Shown here: positions 56,576 through 64,000 of the stretch, one piece after another | Layout of the letters: every line of letters starts with the position of its first letter | Numbering within the stretch: the stretch's first letter is position 1 | Source: Hyphomonas sp. | GTDB lineage: Bacteria > Pseudomonadota > Alphaproteobacteria > Caulobacterales > Hyphomonadaceae | NCBI RefSeq assembly: GCF_018402285.1 | Contig: NZ_JAGYJH010000004.1 | Location: 248,001 to 312,000 of the forward strand | Length of the DNA stretch: 64,000 nucleotides | Direction of reading: 5' to 3' | The notes under the pieces: model-generated | Seen by the model: only the letters and a program-made list of their open reading frames with translations | Database searches by the model: none | Told to the model about the DNA's origin: nothing | Position numbers and translations under genes: made by a program

Positions 56576-57385
56576 ATGGAAAACCCTGATATCGGCGTGC
56601 CCCCGCCAGCCTGGAAGCGGCTACGGTTCGAAGCACAGGCTGCCGCCGCGGAAGAGCCGACACTGTCGAGCTATCTGAATGCGGCGATCCTGTCGCATGC
56701 GACGCTGGGACAGGCACTGTCGTTCCATCTGGCCGAAAAGCTTTCCGGGCCGGGCATGGGACCGCAGCAGGTTCGCCATATCCTGTCAGCGGTTTATGAT
56801 TCTGCCCCATCGCTGATCGAGTATGCTGAAGCGGACATGCAGGCGGTGATCGAGCGCGATCCGGCGGCGCGGGGGATGCTGCAGCCATTCCTGTTCTTCA
56901 AGGGGTTCCTGGCGCTGCAGACCCACCGGATTGCGCATCAACTCTGGCGGCAGGGCAGGGAAACGCTGTCGTTTCATTTCCAGAGCCGCGCGTCTGAGCT
57001 GTTCGACGTGGACATTCACCCGGCAGCCCGGATCGGGCGCGCCGTGATGCTTGATCACGCCTCGGGGATAACCATTGGTGAAACGGCGATTGTAGGCGAC
57101 GGCTGCTCCCTGCTGCATGGCGTCACCCTTGGCGGGACGGGCAAGGAAGTGGGCGACCGGCATCCGAAGATCGGGCGCGGCGTGCTCCTGTCGGTCGGTG
57201 CCAAGATCCTTGGGAACATCACGATTGGTGACGAAGCCAAGGTGGCCGCAGGCAGCGTGGTACTGAAGGATGTCCCCGCGCGGTGCACGGTGGCGGGTGT
57301 TCCGGCCAAGGTCGTCGCAGGCCCTGCCTGCTGCCAGCCGGCGCAGAGCATGGACCAGGCCATTCCTGAGACTTCGGCTGAATAG
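56576..57385 (+). CDS. cysE: Serine O-acetyltransferase
   Basis: CysE makes O-acetylserine for cysteine synthesis. The 269-residue product has the N-terminal helical domain and the left-handed hexapeptide-repeat domain (IGRAVMLDHASGITIGETAIVGDGCSLLHGVTLGGTGKEVGDRHPKIGRGV), with the catalytic His in LDHASG and His in RHPKIG. AAGGAGG at 56561-56567 fixes the ATG at 56576 over an earlier ATG at 56555. Confidence 0.95.
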   Translation: MENPDIGVPPPAWKRLRFEAQAAAAEEPTLSSYLNAAILSHATLGQALSFHLAEKLSGPGMGPQQVRHILSAVYDSAPSLIEYAEADMQAVIERDPAARGMLQPFLFFKGFLALQTHRIAHQLWRQGRETLSFHFQSRASELFDVDIHPAARIGRAVMLDHASGITIGETAIVGDGCSLLHGVTLGGTGKEVGDRHPKIGRGVLLSVGAKILGNITIGDEAKVAAGSVVLKDVPARCTVAGVPAKVVAGPACCQPAQSMDQAIPETSAE

Positions 57386-57400
57386 GCTTCACAGCCGCTT

Positions 57401-57425
57401 GCAGCCGGTGCATTGCACTGGCTGC
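57401..57425 (+). other. Stem-loop between cysE and the DUF3126 gene
   Basis: An 11-bp stem (one G-T pair) closes a three-base loop. No T run follows, so it is not a classical terminator. It may affect mRNA stability between the two genes. Confidence 0.3.
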
Positions 57426-57477
57426 GAAACTGACTAGGTTCCCGCCAGCCAGTTCAGATAAAACAAGGAGTGACGCC

Positions 57478-57690
57478 ATGGAGCGCGAAGAAACATTGCG
57501 TCTTGAGGCCTATCTCAAGGAAAAACTTCACCCGGGTCTTCGCCTGCTCGCGCGACAGAAAGCCGATGATTCCGTCGAAGTATATCTCGGCGCAGAGTTT
57601 ATCGCGGTCGTGTACAAGGACGAAGACGAAGGCGAGACGTCCTACCAGTTCATGATGACGGTCCTCAAAGAGGACATCATGGGCGGCTGA
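57478..57690 (+). CDS. DUF3126 family protein
   Basis: This 70-residue acidic protein (MEREETLRLEAYLKEKLHPGL, ending QFMMTVLKEDIMGG) is typical of the alphaproteobacterial DUF3126 family, often found beside cysE as here. Its function is unknown. AAGGAG precedes the ATG by 8 bases. It is convergent with the threonylcarbamoyl-AMP synthase gene, 12 bases apart. Confidence 0.88.
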   Translation: MEREETLRLEAYLKEKLHPGLRLLARQKADDSVEVYLGAEFIAVVYKDEDEGETSYQFMMTVLKEDIMGG

Positions 57691-57702
57691 GGCCGCGCTG
57701 GT

Positions 57703-58644
57703 TCACGCGTCGCGGTGGGCCGCGCGCGCCAACCTGTCATTGATGGCCTCGCCTAACCCGTCCATCGGGATGGGCGCTACAGCAATGCGATCATACCGGG
57801 CATCGAGCGCGCGGAGCATGGCAAACAGCTTGGTGGCGGCTTCAGCCAAATCGCCTTCCGGCGAAAGGTTCAAGCCTTCCCGCGCACCTGGGCCGAACCC
57901 CAGATAGCCTTCTCCTGAACCCGGTTCTGTAGCGTTGAGGCGCAGACGGGCCTTGGGTGCATAGTGTGATTTGAGCATACCGGGCGCCGTGATGCCCGAG
58001 CCGCTAGCGCGTTCCAAAGCCTTGCCGATGAATGCTTCGAGGGCATCTGCCGGCACCGCGCCGGAGCGAAGCAGCGTTACGGTGTCGCCTTCGACGGCAA
58101 CGATCGTCGACTCGATGCCGACATCGCAGGGCCCGCCATCAAGAACGAGGTCAATCCGGTCACCGAGATCGGCATCGACATGATCGGCCCGTGTGGGGCT
58201 CACATGGCCGGAGCGATTGGCAGAAGGCGCGACGAGCGGCCGGCCAAATTCGGCTATGAGCGCGTTGGCGGCCATGTGTGAGGGACAGCGCAGCCCGACG
58301 GTCTGCAGGCCGGAACGCGCCAGGTCGCAGACGCTCCCGCCGGCTATGACAGGCAACACGAGCGTCAGCGGGCCAGGCCAGAATGTCTGGGCCAGGCGGG
58401 CGGCGAGGGGAGAAAAGACGGCCTCGTGCATCGCCATAGGCAGTCCGGACACATGCGCGATCAGAGGGTTGAAACGGGGCCGGCCCTTGGCTTCATAGAG
58501 GCGCACAACGGCGTCCGGATTGGAAGCGTCTGCGGCAAGCCCGTAGACAGTCTCCGTCGGCATCGCAACGAGGCCGCCCGCATTGAGGATTTCCACCGCC
58601 AGCGCGACAGTTTCTGGCAGGACGGGCACAATCGAGGCTGACAT
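57703..58644 (-). CDS. L-threonylcarbamoyladenylate synthase (Sua5/YwlC type)
   Basis: The 313-residue enzyme makes the threonylcarbamoyl-AMP donor for t6A; TsaE encoded at 11 kb works later in the same pathway. It has the YrdC domain (MPTETVYGLAADA, KGRPRFNPLIAHV, RCPSHMAANALI, PLVAPSANRSGHVSPT) and the extra C-terminal Sua5 domain, which distinguishes it from the short TsaC form. It may share a transcript with the cytochrome b561-YceI gene 61 bases upstream. Confidence 0.94.
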   Translation of the reverse strand: MSASIVPVLPETVALAVEILNAGGLVAMPTETVYGLAADASNPDAVVRLYEAKGRPRFNPLIAHVSGLPMAMHEAVFSPLAARLAQTFWPGPLTLVLPVIAGGSVCDLARSGLQTVGLRCPSHMAANALIAEFGRPLVAPSANRSGHVSPTRADHVDADLGDRIDLVLDGGPCDVGIESTIVAVEGDTVTLLRSGAVPADALEAFIGKALERASGSGITAPGMLKSHYAPKARLRLNATEPGSGEGYLGFGPGAREGLNLSPEGDLAEAATKLFAMLRALDARYDRIAVAPIPMDGLGEAINDRLARAAHRDA

Positions 58645-58705
58645 GAGGTCTCGCTTAGCACCGGGCTGGCGGCGGTCAATGAGCGGGCGCCTGCGGGGCT
58701 GCGCC

Positions 58706-59908
58706 TTAATCGGTGCGGGTTGCCGTGCCTTTGACGGTTACGGTGATCTCGTCGGAGACCCAGCTGGCGCCTGCATCCGATATCTGTCCCAGATCAAGCG
58801 CCTTGCGGGAGAAGACCGCCGAGCCATCCAGCGTCGCCTGATTGCCGTTGATCTCAAGCTCAAAGGTCAATGGAACACTGGTTTCCCTGCCTTTGAGGGT
58901 CATTGTTGCCGTGGCGACGTATGCATCCTCGCCAGAGCTCTCGAAACCGGACAACACGATTGTGGCTTGGGGGAATGCGCCGGTGTTGAACCATTCGGCC
59001 TCGCGCAGGGTTGAATCATAGAGTTTCGTGCCGGTTGTGACGCTGCCAGGTTCGACCAGGACAGAGACTGCGGACGAGCTGAGGTCTTCGGGATAGAAGG
59101 CGACCTGGGCGGTCCATTTGCCAAACACGCCTTCAAACGGCTTGCCGTCATAGATGCCGGAAAAGCCGATTTCGGAAGCCGAATAGTCAACGGCCCAATT
59201 ACCATTGGGCTCTGCGCCCGAAGCTTTGGCGAGCCCGCTTGCCTGGCCAGACGATCCGAGCAGCGCGGCGGCAGCGATGAGGGCGAAGAGCAGCAGGCTG
59301 CTGCCAAAAGCCACCACAGCGCCCCGGGCTGGCGGGGAGGGTGGTGAGGTCTGGCCGAACAGGCCGGGCATCATGCGTTTGAGAACGCCTTCCTCCCCGT
59401 CAAACTCATGCTTGACGGCGCCGGCAACATGCAGGCCAAGCAGCACGATGATCACCCAGGCGCCCTTGGAATGGATGTTTTCGACTATGCCATGGAGCAG
59501 CTCGTTACCCTGGCGCAGGCCGGAGGTGAACGGGAGATGGGGCCAATCGACCGCTCCGTAGAGGACTGTGGAAATCTGGAAGGGGGATATTGAGACCAGC
59601 AGCCAACCCGCGAGCGGAATGATTACCATCAGGGCATAGAAGGCGATATGCACGAAATGCGAGAGTTTCTCCTCCCAGGGCTTGAGTGTTGCCGGTTCGG
59701 GAGGGGGCGGGTTGAGCAGCCGCCAGGCGATCCTGGCGATTGTCAGAAAAAGGAGGGTGATCCCCACCGACTTGTGCAGCTGATACCGGGCTTCATTGTC
59801 GTCCATGTTCCAGCCGAGCCAGATCATGAAGAGGATGAGGCCAGCCATTGCCCAGTGAAGGCCAACGGCAACGGCGGTGTAGCGGGACGCCGGTGAGGAT
59901 GCCTTCAT
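58706..59908 (-). CDS. Cytochrome b561 fused to a YceI domain
   Basis: The 400-residue product joins two modules. Residues about 1-185 form a four-helix cytochrome b561 domain with haem-binding His in VGLHWAM, YQLHKSVG and GLHVAGAVKH. After a linker helix (VVAFGSSLLLFALIAAAALLG), residues about 235-400 form a YceI lipid-binding beta-barrel (NWAVDYSASEIGFSGIYDGKPFEGVFGKWTA). The YceI half faces the periplasm and may bind a quinone or isoprenoid used by the haem domain. A separate YceI lipoprotein is encoded 7 bases upstream. Confidence 0.92.
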   Translation of the reverse strand: MKASSPASRYTAVAVGLHWAMAGLILFMIWLGWNMDDNEARYQLHKSVGITLLFLTIARIAWRLLNPPPPEPATLKPWEEKLSHFVHIAFYALMVIIPLAGWLLVSISPFQISTVLYGAVDWPHLPFTSGLRQGNELLHGIVENIHSKGAWVIIVLLGLHVAGAVKHEFDGEEGVLKRMMPGLFGQTSPPSPPARGAVVAFGSSLLLFALIAAAALLGSSGQASGLAKASGAEPNGNWAVDYSASEIGFSGIYDGKPFEGVFGKWTAQVAFYPEDLSSSAVSVLVEPGSVTTGTKLYDSTLREAEWFNTGAFPQATIVLSGFESSGEDAYVATATMTLKGRETSVPLTFELEINGNQATLDGSAVFSRKALDLGQISDAGASWVSDEITVTVKGTATRTD

Positions 59909-59914
59909 GTCGGC

Positions 59915-60646
59915 TTACTCTGCCGGTGCGGGTTCAGCCGGAGCAACGACTTGCTGGAACTCGGTCTCGATGATGATTTCCACTTCATCGCCGATATTGG
60001 GCGCGTAGGTGGCGTTACCGAAGTCCGAGCGTTTCAGGACGGCCGTCGCGGAGAAACCGATCTTGTCTGCTTCCGGCGCCCACGGGAAGTTCGCCTTGCC
60101 GTTGTAGGTTACGTTGAGGGTCACCGGCCTGGTCACGCCGAGGAAGGTCAGGTCACCGGTCACTTTGCCCGTGGTCGGGGTGTCCTGCGTCACCGACGTG
60201 CTGGTGAAGGTGATCTGGGGGAACGCGTCGCCGTTCAGCCAGTTCGGGTTGCGGCCGAGATCTTCGTTCCAGGTGTCGTACGCGCTGTCGGCGTGGCTGG
60301 CTTTGTAATCGGCCGGGTAATCCGTTTCGACCGAGAGCGGGTCAATCGTGGCGGTGATGCGGGTCGCGGCAGGGTCAGCGGGGTTGAATTCCAGCGTGGC
60401 GTCGACCGTCTTGAAGCGCCCGGTATAGGCGGAGAGGCCGAAGTGATCGACACGCCAGGTGACCGAGGTGTGCGTGGGGTCGATGGCATAGGTGCCGGCG
60501 GCGCCATAGTCGACAGGGGCCGCCGCGCCCTCTGGGGCAGCTTCTGCCTCTGCGGGCGCGGAGGCTTCTGCAGCCGGCGCTGCGGGAGTTGTCTCAGAAC
60601 AGGCCGCGAGAATCAGCGCGCTGACGGATATGAGTAGAAGTCGCAT
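59915..60646 (-). CDS. YceI-family lipoprotein
   Basis: From the ATG at 60646 (GAGGGA site) the 243-residue product has a lipoprotein signal (MRLLLISVSALILAACSE, lipobox LAAC). An Ala/Pro/Glu-rich linker follows, then a YceI domain (TYAIDPTHTSVTWRVDHFGLSAYTGRFKTVDATLEFNP). YceI proteins bind polyprenyl-type lipids in the periplasm. The Pro/Ala/Glu-rich tail (VVAPAEPAPAE) is odd for the family. It heads an operon with the b561-YceI fusion. Confidence 0.92.
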   Translation of the reverse strand: MRLLLISVSALILAACSETTPAAPAAEASAPAEAEAAPEGAAAPVDYGAAGTYAIDPTHTSVTWRVDHFGLSAYTGRFKTVDATLEFNPADPAATRITATIDPLSVETDYPADYKASHADSAYDTWNEDLGRNPNWLNGDAFPQITFTSTSVTQDTPTTGKVTGDLTFLGVTRPVTLNVTYNGKANFPWAPEADKIGFSATAVLKRSDFGNATYAPNIGDEVEIIIETEFQQVVAPAEPAPAE

Positions 60647-60761
60647 GGAATCAGTCCCTCCAATTGCCGTATGGGAGCAGTCTAGATAATGCACCAGTTT
60701 ACAGTGTGAACCTCAACTTTAACATCCACGCGACATATCATTTATTCAGAAACACAAAGGG

Positions 60762-62537
60762 ATGGACATGGCCTACGACGCTCCGGTCAGCGATATCGAG
60801 TTTGCCCTGAACGCTTTTGCCCGGATTGACCGGCTGGCGGGGTTGCCCGGCCATGACGCGTATGACCCCGAACTTGTGCGGCCCGTGCTGGAAGAAGCGG
60901 CGAAGCTCGCCCGCGATGTTCTCGCGCCGCTGAACCCTGTGGGGGATGCGCACGGGGCTGTATTGAAGGATGGCGGCGTTCTCGCGCCTCCCGGATTTGC
61001 CGACGCGTACAAAGCCTTTGTTGCCGGTGGCTGGATGGGACTGGCTGCTCCGGAGGAATGGGGCGGGCAGGGTCTGCCCAAGGCGCTGGCGCTGGGCGTG
61101 ATGGAGATGTTCCACGGCGCGAACATGGCGTTCGGCCTTTGCCCGATGCTGAGTTTCGGTGCGATTGAGGCCCTGCTTGCGCATGGGACCGATGACCAGC
61201 GTGCTGCCTATCTCCCGAAGCTGGTCTCCGGCGAGTGGACCGGGACGATGAACCTGACAGAGCCGCAGGCCGGCAGCGATGTCGGCGCGCTCAAGACCAG
61301 GGCTCTGCCCAATGGGGATGGCAGCTATTCGATCAGCGGCCAGAAAATCTACATCACGTGGGGCGACCACGACATGGCTGAGAATATTATCCATCTTGTG
61401 CTCGCGCGTCTGCCGGATGCGCCGGCCGGATCAAAAGGCATATCGCTGTTTATCGTGCCGAAATTTGTTCTGGATGCGGAGGGAAAACCCGGAGACCGAA
61501 ATGGCGCGCGCTGCATTGGTCTTGAAAAGAAGATGGGCATTCATGGCAGCCCGACCTGTGTGATGGAGTATGCCGGCGCCAAGGGCTGGCTGATCGGCGA
61601 CGAAAACCGCGGGCTTGCCTGCATGTTCACGATGATGAACTCGGCCCGGCTGAATGTGGGGCTGGAAGGGGTTGCGGTGGGGGAGGCGGCGTTTCAGGCT
61701 GCCTTTGCCTATGCGCAGGAGCGCAAGCAGGGGGTGGCGGCTGGCGTGACCGGGCCGGCGCCGATTCTGCATCACGCTGATGTGCGGCGCACACTGACGA
61801 CCATGCGGGCGAAAGTCGCTGCGGCGCGGGCGATCTGCTATGCTTGCGGCGTGGCAGCGGATCTGGCGCACAGCTCGCCTGATCCGGACGTGCGGGCGGC
61901 GGCAAAGATGCGGGAAGATCTCCTGACGCCGATTGCCAAAGCCTGGAGCACGGATGTCGGCGTTGAGGTGGCGAGCCTTGGCGTGCAGGTGCATGGCGGC
62001 ATGGGCTTCATGAACGGGACGCTGGCGGCGCAGCTCTACCGGGATGCCCGGATTGCGCCGATCTATGAAGGCACCAACGGCATTCAGGCCATTGACCTTG
62101 TCGGGCGAAAGCTTTCGGGCACAAGGGGCGCTTCGATGCAGGCAATGCTGGTTGAGGTCGAAGAGACGGTGCGCCAGGCGCGGGCCACAAATGATCCCCA
62201 GCTTGTGCAGATTGCCGACCGGCTGAAGGCGGCGTCGGCGTCCCTTGCTGAAGCCAGCGACTGGATGGTCAGGACACTGGCCGATGAGCCCGACAAGGGC
62301 CTGGCTGGCGCGACAGAGTATCTCGCGCTGGCGGGCGATGTGATCGGCGGTCATTTCCTGGCATTGGGCGCGATTGCTGCGCGGAGCGGCCAGGATCTGG
62401 ATCAGCGGGCGCGGCAATTGGCACTGGCGGGGTTCTTTGCGGAGACCGCGCTGGCGGCGGCGCCGGGCCGGGTTCCGGCCATCACGGAAGGCGGATCGCG
62501 CTTTCTGGAGGGCAGCAAGGCCCTGTTCGGCATCTAG
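60762..62537 (+). CDS. Acyl-CoA dehydrogenase (C-terminal-extended, DmdC-like)
   Basis: The 591-residue FAD enzyme has the ACAD signatures GTMNLTEPQAGSDVGALKTRA and the catalytic-Glu region in RIAPIYEGTNGIQAIDLVGRKL. It also has the extra C-terminal helical domain of about 120 residues found in the group that includes DmdC (3-methylmercaptopropionyl-CoA dehydrogenase) and some FadE proteins. The substrate cannot be read from the sequence. It starts an apparent single-gene unit in the space divergent from the YceI lipoprotein; a second start at 60768 is possible. Confidence 0.92.
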   Translation: MDMAYDAPVSDIEFALNAFARIDRLAGLPGHDAYDPELVRPVLEEAAKLARDVLAPLNPVGDAHGAVLKDGGVLAPPGFADAYKAFVAGGWMGLAAPEEWGGQGLPKALALGVMEMFHGANMAFGLCPMLSFGAIEALLAHGTDDQRAAYLPKLVSGEWTGTMNLTEPQAGSDVGALKTRALPNGDGSYSISGQKIYITWGDHDMAENIIHLVLARLPDAPAGSKGISLFIVPKFVLDAEGKPGDRNGARCIGLEKKMGIHGSPTCVMEYAGAKGWLIGDENRGLACMFTMMNSARLNVGLEGVAVGEAAFQAAFAYAQERKQGVAAGVTGPAPILHHADVRRTLTTMRAKVAAARAICYACGVAADLAHSSPDPDVRAAAKMREDLLTPIAKAWSTDVGVEVASLGVQVHGGMGFMNGTLAAQLYRDARIAPIYEGTNGIQAIDLVGRKLSGTRGASMQAMLVEVEETVRQARATNDPQLVQIADRLKAASASLAEASDWMVRTLADEPDKGLAGATEYLALAGDVIGGHFLALGAIAARSGQDLDQRARQLALAGFFAETALAAAPGRVPAITEGGSRFLEGSKALFGI

Positions 62538-62609
62538 CGGCCCGGCAGTTGCTGGCGAGGTCGGTGGCCGGTAAGAGGGGCGCTGACCCCCGAGGGAGCA
62601 AATGGGCTC

Positions 62610-63707
62610 ATGGCCTGGACGAAGACCTATACCGGTGACGAGCCGCTGCGCATCAACAAATGGTTGGCGCAGGAAGGCGTTTGCTCGCGCCGGGAAGCCG
62701 ACGCGCTCATTGAAAAGGGCCTGATTGAGCTTGACGGCAAACCTGTGACGGTTGCCGGCGAGCGGGTGATGAAGGGGCAGACGCTGAGCCTCACGGATGC
62801 GGCTTCGCGGCGTCTGGATAACCAGCTTTCGGTGGTCCTCAACAAGCCGGTGGGGTATGTTTCCGGGACGCCCGAGCCTGGCGAGATACCGGCCATCCGG
62901 TTGATTTCAGCCGAGAACCTGTCTGGAAGCGCGCATGCTATCCCGCAGCGCTCGAACAAGATGGCGCCGCTCGGGCGGCTCGACAAGGATTCGCACGGGC
63001 TGCTGATCCTGTCGGAGGATGGCGTGCTCGCCAAAGCGATCATCGGCCCGCTCAGCGACATGGACAAGGAATACCTTGTCAAAGTGAGAGGCGATATCAC
63101 GCCCGCCAAGGTGGCCCTTCTGCGGCATGGGCTGGAGCTAGACGGGCGACAGCTGCGTCCGGCGGATGTCCAGCAGGAGCGCAGCAACACGCTTCGGTTC
63201 ATTCTGAAGGAGGGGCGCAACCGGCAGATCCGGCGGATGTGTGAGCTGGTAGAGCTCAGGGTCCAGGATTTGCAGCGGATTCGCGTAGGGCCGATTGCCC
63301 TTGCCGGGTTGCCGGAGGGCAAATGGCGCCCGCTTGGTGCCAGGGAGCGGGCTGCGCTGCTGGCGGCCGGGGCAGGCGAGGACGTGCGGTCGCGGCCCGC
63401 GCGCCGGGAGGAGCGCCCCCGCTCAGACGAGGCGCCAGGGCGCGAGCGTCCCCGGACAGAGCGTGACAGGCCGCGGACATTTCGGGACAAGCCCGGCCAG
63501 GGGCGGCCAGATAAACCCCGCAGCGGACCCAAGCCGGACCGGGATGGCGGCAAGCCAGCGCGCGCCGGCGGAAAACCGGCCCGTCCGGGGACAAAACCTG
63601 CGGCAGCCCCCACCCCGAAGCCGGAGGGTAATCGCCCGTCCGCGCTCAAGGGCGACAAATTCAAGCGGACCAAACTGCCCCCTCGCGCGCGCAAGCCGAT
63701 CAAGTGA
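62610..63707 (+). CDS. rRNA pseudouridine synthase (RsuA/RluF-like) with basic tail
   Basis: The 365-residue product has an S4-like N-terminal RNA-binding domain (LRINKWLAQEGVCSRREADALIEKGLIELDG) and a catalytic domain with the Asp-bearing GRLDKDSHGLLILSEDG, MDKEYLVKVRG and RNRQIRRMCELVELRV. The DKEYLV style suggests RluF/RluB-type 23S rRNA activity rather than RsuA. About 120 C-terminal residues form a basic, low-complexity Arg/Lys/Pro/Gly tail, common in alphaproteobacterial members and probably RNA-binding. GAGGGAG lies 12 bases upstream of the ATG. Confidence 0.92.
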   Translation: MAWTKTYTGDEPLRINKWLAQEGVCSRREADALIEKGLIELDGKPVTVAGERVMKGQTLSLTDAASRRLDNQLSVVLNKPVGYVSGTPEPGEIPAIRLISAENLSGSAHAIPQRSNKMAPLGRLDKDSHGLLILSEDGVLAKAIIGPLSDMDKEYLVKVRGDITPAKVALLRHGLELDGRQLRPADVQQERSNTLRFILKEGRNRQIRRMCELVELRVQDLQRIRVGPIALAGLPEGKWRPLGARERAALLAAGAGEDVRSRPARREERPRSDEAPGRERPRTERDRPRTFRDKPGQGRPDKPRSGPKPDRDGGKPARAGGKPARPGTKPAAAPTPKPEGNRPSALKGDKFKRTKLPPRARKPIK

Positions 63708-63762
63708 TCTTTCCCCCGCGTGACGGCTCGACGGGGAGGGCTGCCGCCGTATCGTGAGCCTC

Positions 63763-64000
63763 ATGGATGGATTTCTTTCAGAACCGACCCATTACAAGGG
63801 TCTGACCTTTCCGCACGGAACACTGGCACCCGAGCCTGGAGAGGCGATCACGCTGGCGCCGGGTGTGGAATGGACGCGGATGCCGCTGCCGTTTTCACTC
63901 AAGCACATCAATGTCTGGATACTCGATGATGGCGATGGCTGGACCATCGTGGATACCGGCATGCCGTTGCCTGACACCAAGGATGCCTGGCGCAAATTGC
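63763..64000 (+). CDS. MBL-fold metallo-hydrolase (5' part, runs off the window)
   Basis: The open frame continues to the window edge, giving 79 residues. It reads SLKHINVWILDDGDGWTIVDTGMPLPDTKDAWRKL, the first strands of a metallo-beta-lactamase fold ahead of the HxHxDH motif, which lies outside. A GTG at 63754 is an alternative start closer to GGGAGG. The function cannot be set from this part; glyoxalase II-like or lactonase-like hydrolases are usual. Confidence 0.8.
   Translation, partial: MDGFLSEPTHYKGLTFPHGTLAPEPGEAITLAPGVEWTRMPLPFSLKHINVWILDDGDGWTIVDTGMPLPDTKDAWRKL

Overview
The window looks like chromosomal DNA of a GC-rich alphaproteobacterium, most likely Caulobacterales/Hyphomonadaceae (Hyphomonas-like). 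The reasons are the atpHAGDC operon without F0 genes, the tsaE-amgK-murU-addB-addA string, a small DUF3126 protein beside cysE, a complete type II secretion (T2SS) operon, and the TonB-receptor style. I saw no rRNA, tRNA, insertion sequence, prophage or CRISPR array. The organism assignment is inference from gene content only.

Layout. 1-0.9 kb: 5' part of a MoxR-type AAA+ ATPase gene (minus strand). 1-3.2 kb: priA. 3.4-8.4 kb: F1 ATP synthase operon closed by a strong terminator. 8.4-10.9 kb (minus): thioesterase, [2Fe-2S] ferredoxin and ferredoxin reductase. 11.1-20.3 kb (plus): tsaE, amgK, murU, addB, addA, trxA, with overlapping genes. 20.3-24.6 kb: ABC ATPase, zinc-finger protein, FAD monooxygenase, L-serine dehydratase, HTH regulator. 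24.7-36.0 kb (minus): gspC to gspN plus a small lipoprotein, nearly all coupled by ATGA-type overlaps. 36.2-41.5 kb (minus): TonB-dependent receptor, proline-rich beta-helix lipoprotein, prolyl 4-hydroxylase. 41.7-42.4 kb: CAP-domain secreted protein. 42.5-49.0 kb (minus): HTH regulator, tamB, tamA. 49.2-50.7 kb: Ca2+/cation antiporter, queF. 50.7-56.5 kb: nitroreductase, then a TetR-controlled RND efflux operon. 56.6-60.6 kb: cysE, DUF3126, threonylcarbamoyl-AMP synthase, cytochrome b561-YceI fusion and a YceI lipoprotein. 60.8-64 kb: acyl-CoA dehydrogenase, rRNA pseudouridine synthase and the start of an MBL-fold hydrolase.

The most interesting region is 24.7-42.4 kb. A T2SS operon lies next to a putative exported lipoprotein with a polyproline linker, a TonB receptor and a prolyl 4-hydroxylase. 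The promoter regions of this group carry PHO-box-like direct repeats (41543-41560, 41653-41670, 40606-40623, and a weaker one at 35995-36012). This resembles the Caulobacter arrangement in which a T2SS secretes the phosphate-starvation lipoprotein ElpS. I infer a phosphate-controlled secretion module whose lipoprotein might be proline-hydroxylated.

A second pattern is that four conserved genes (addB, the FAD monooxygenase, sdaA and the cation antiporter) are each broken by one small indel. Two of the breaks lie at an identical AGGTTGT context. Sequencing error is the simplest explanation.
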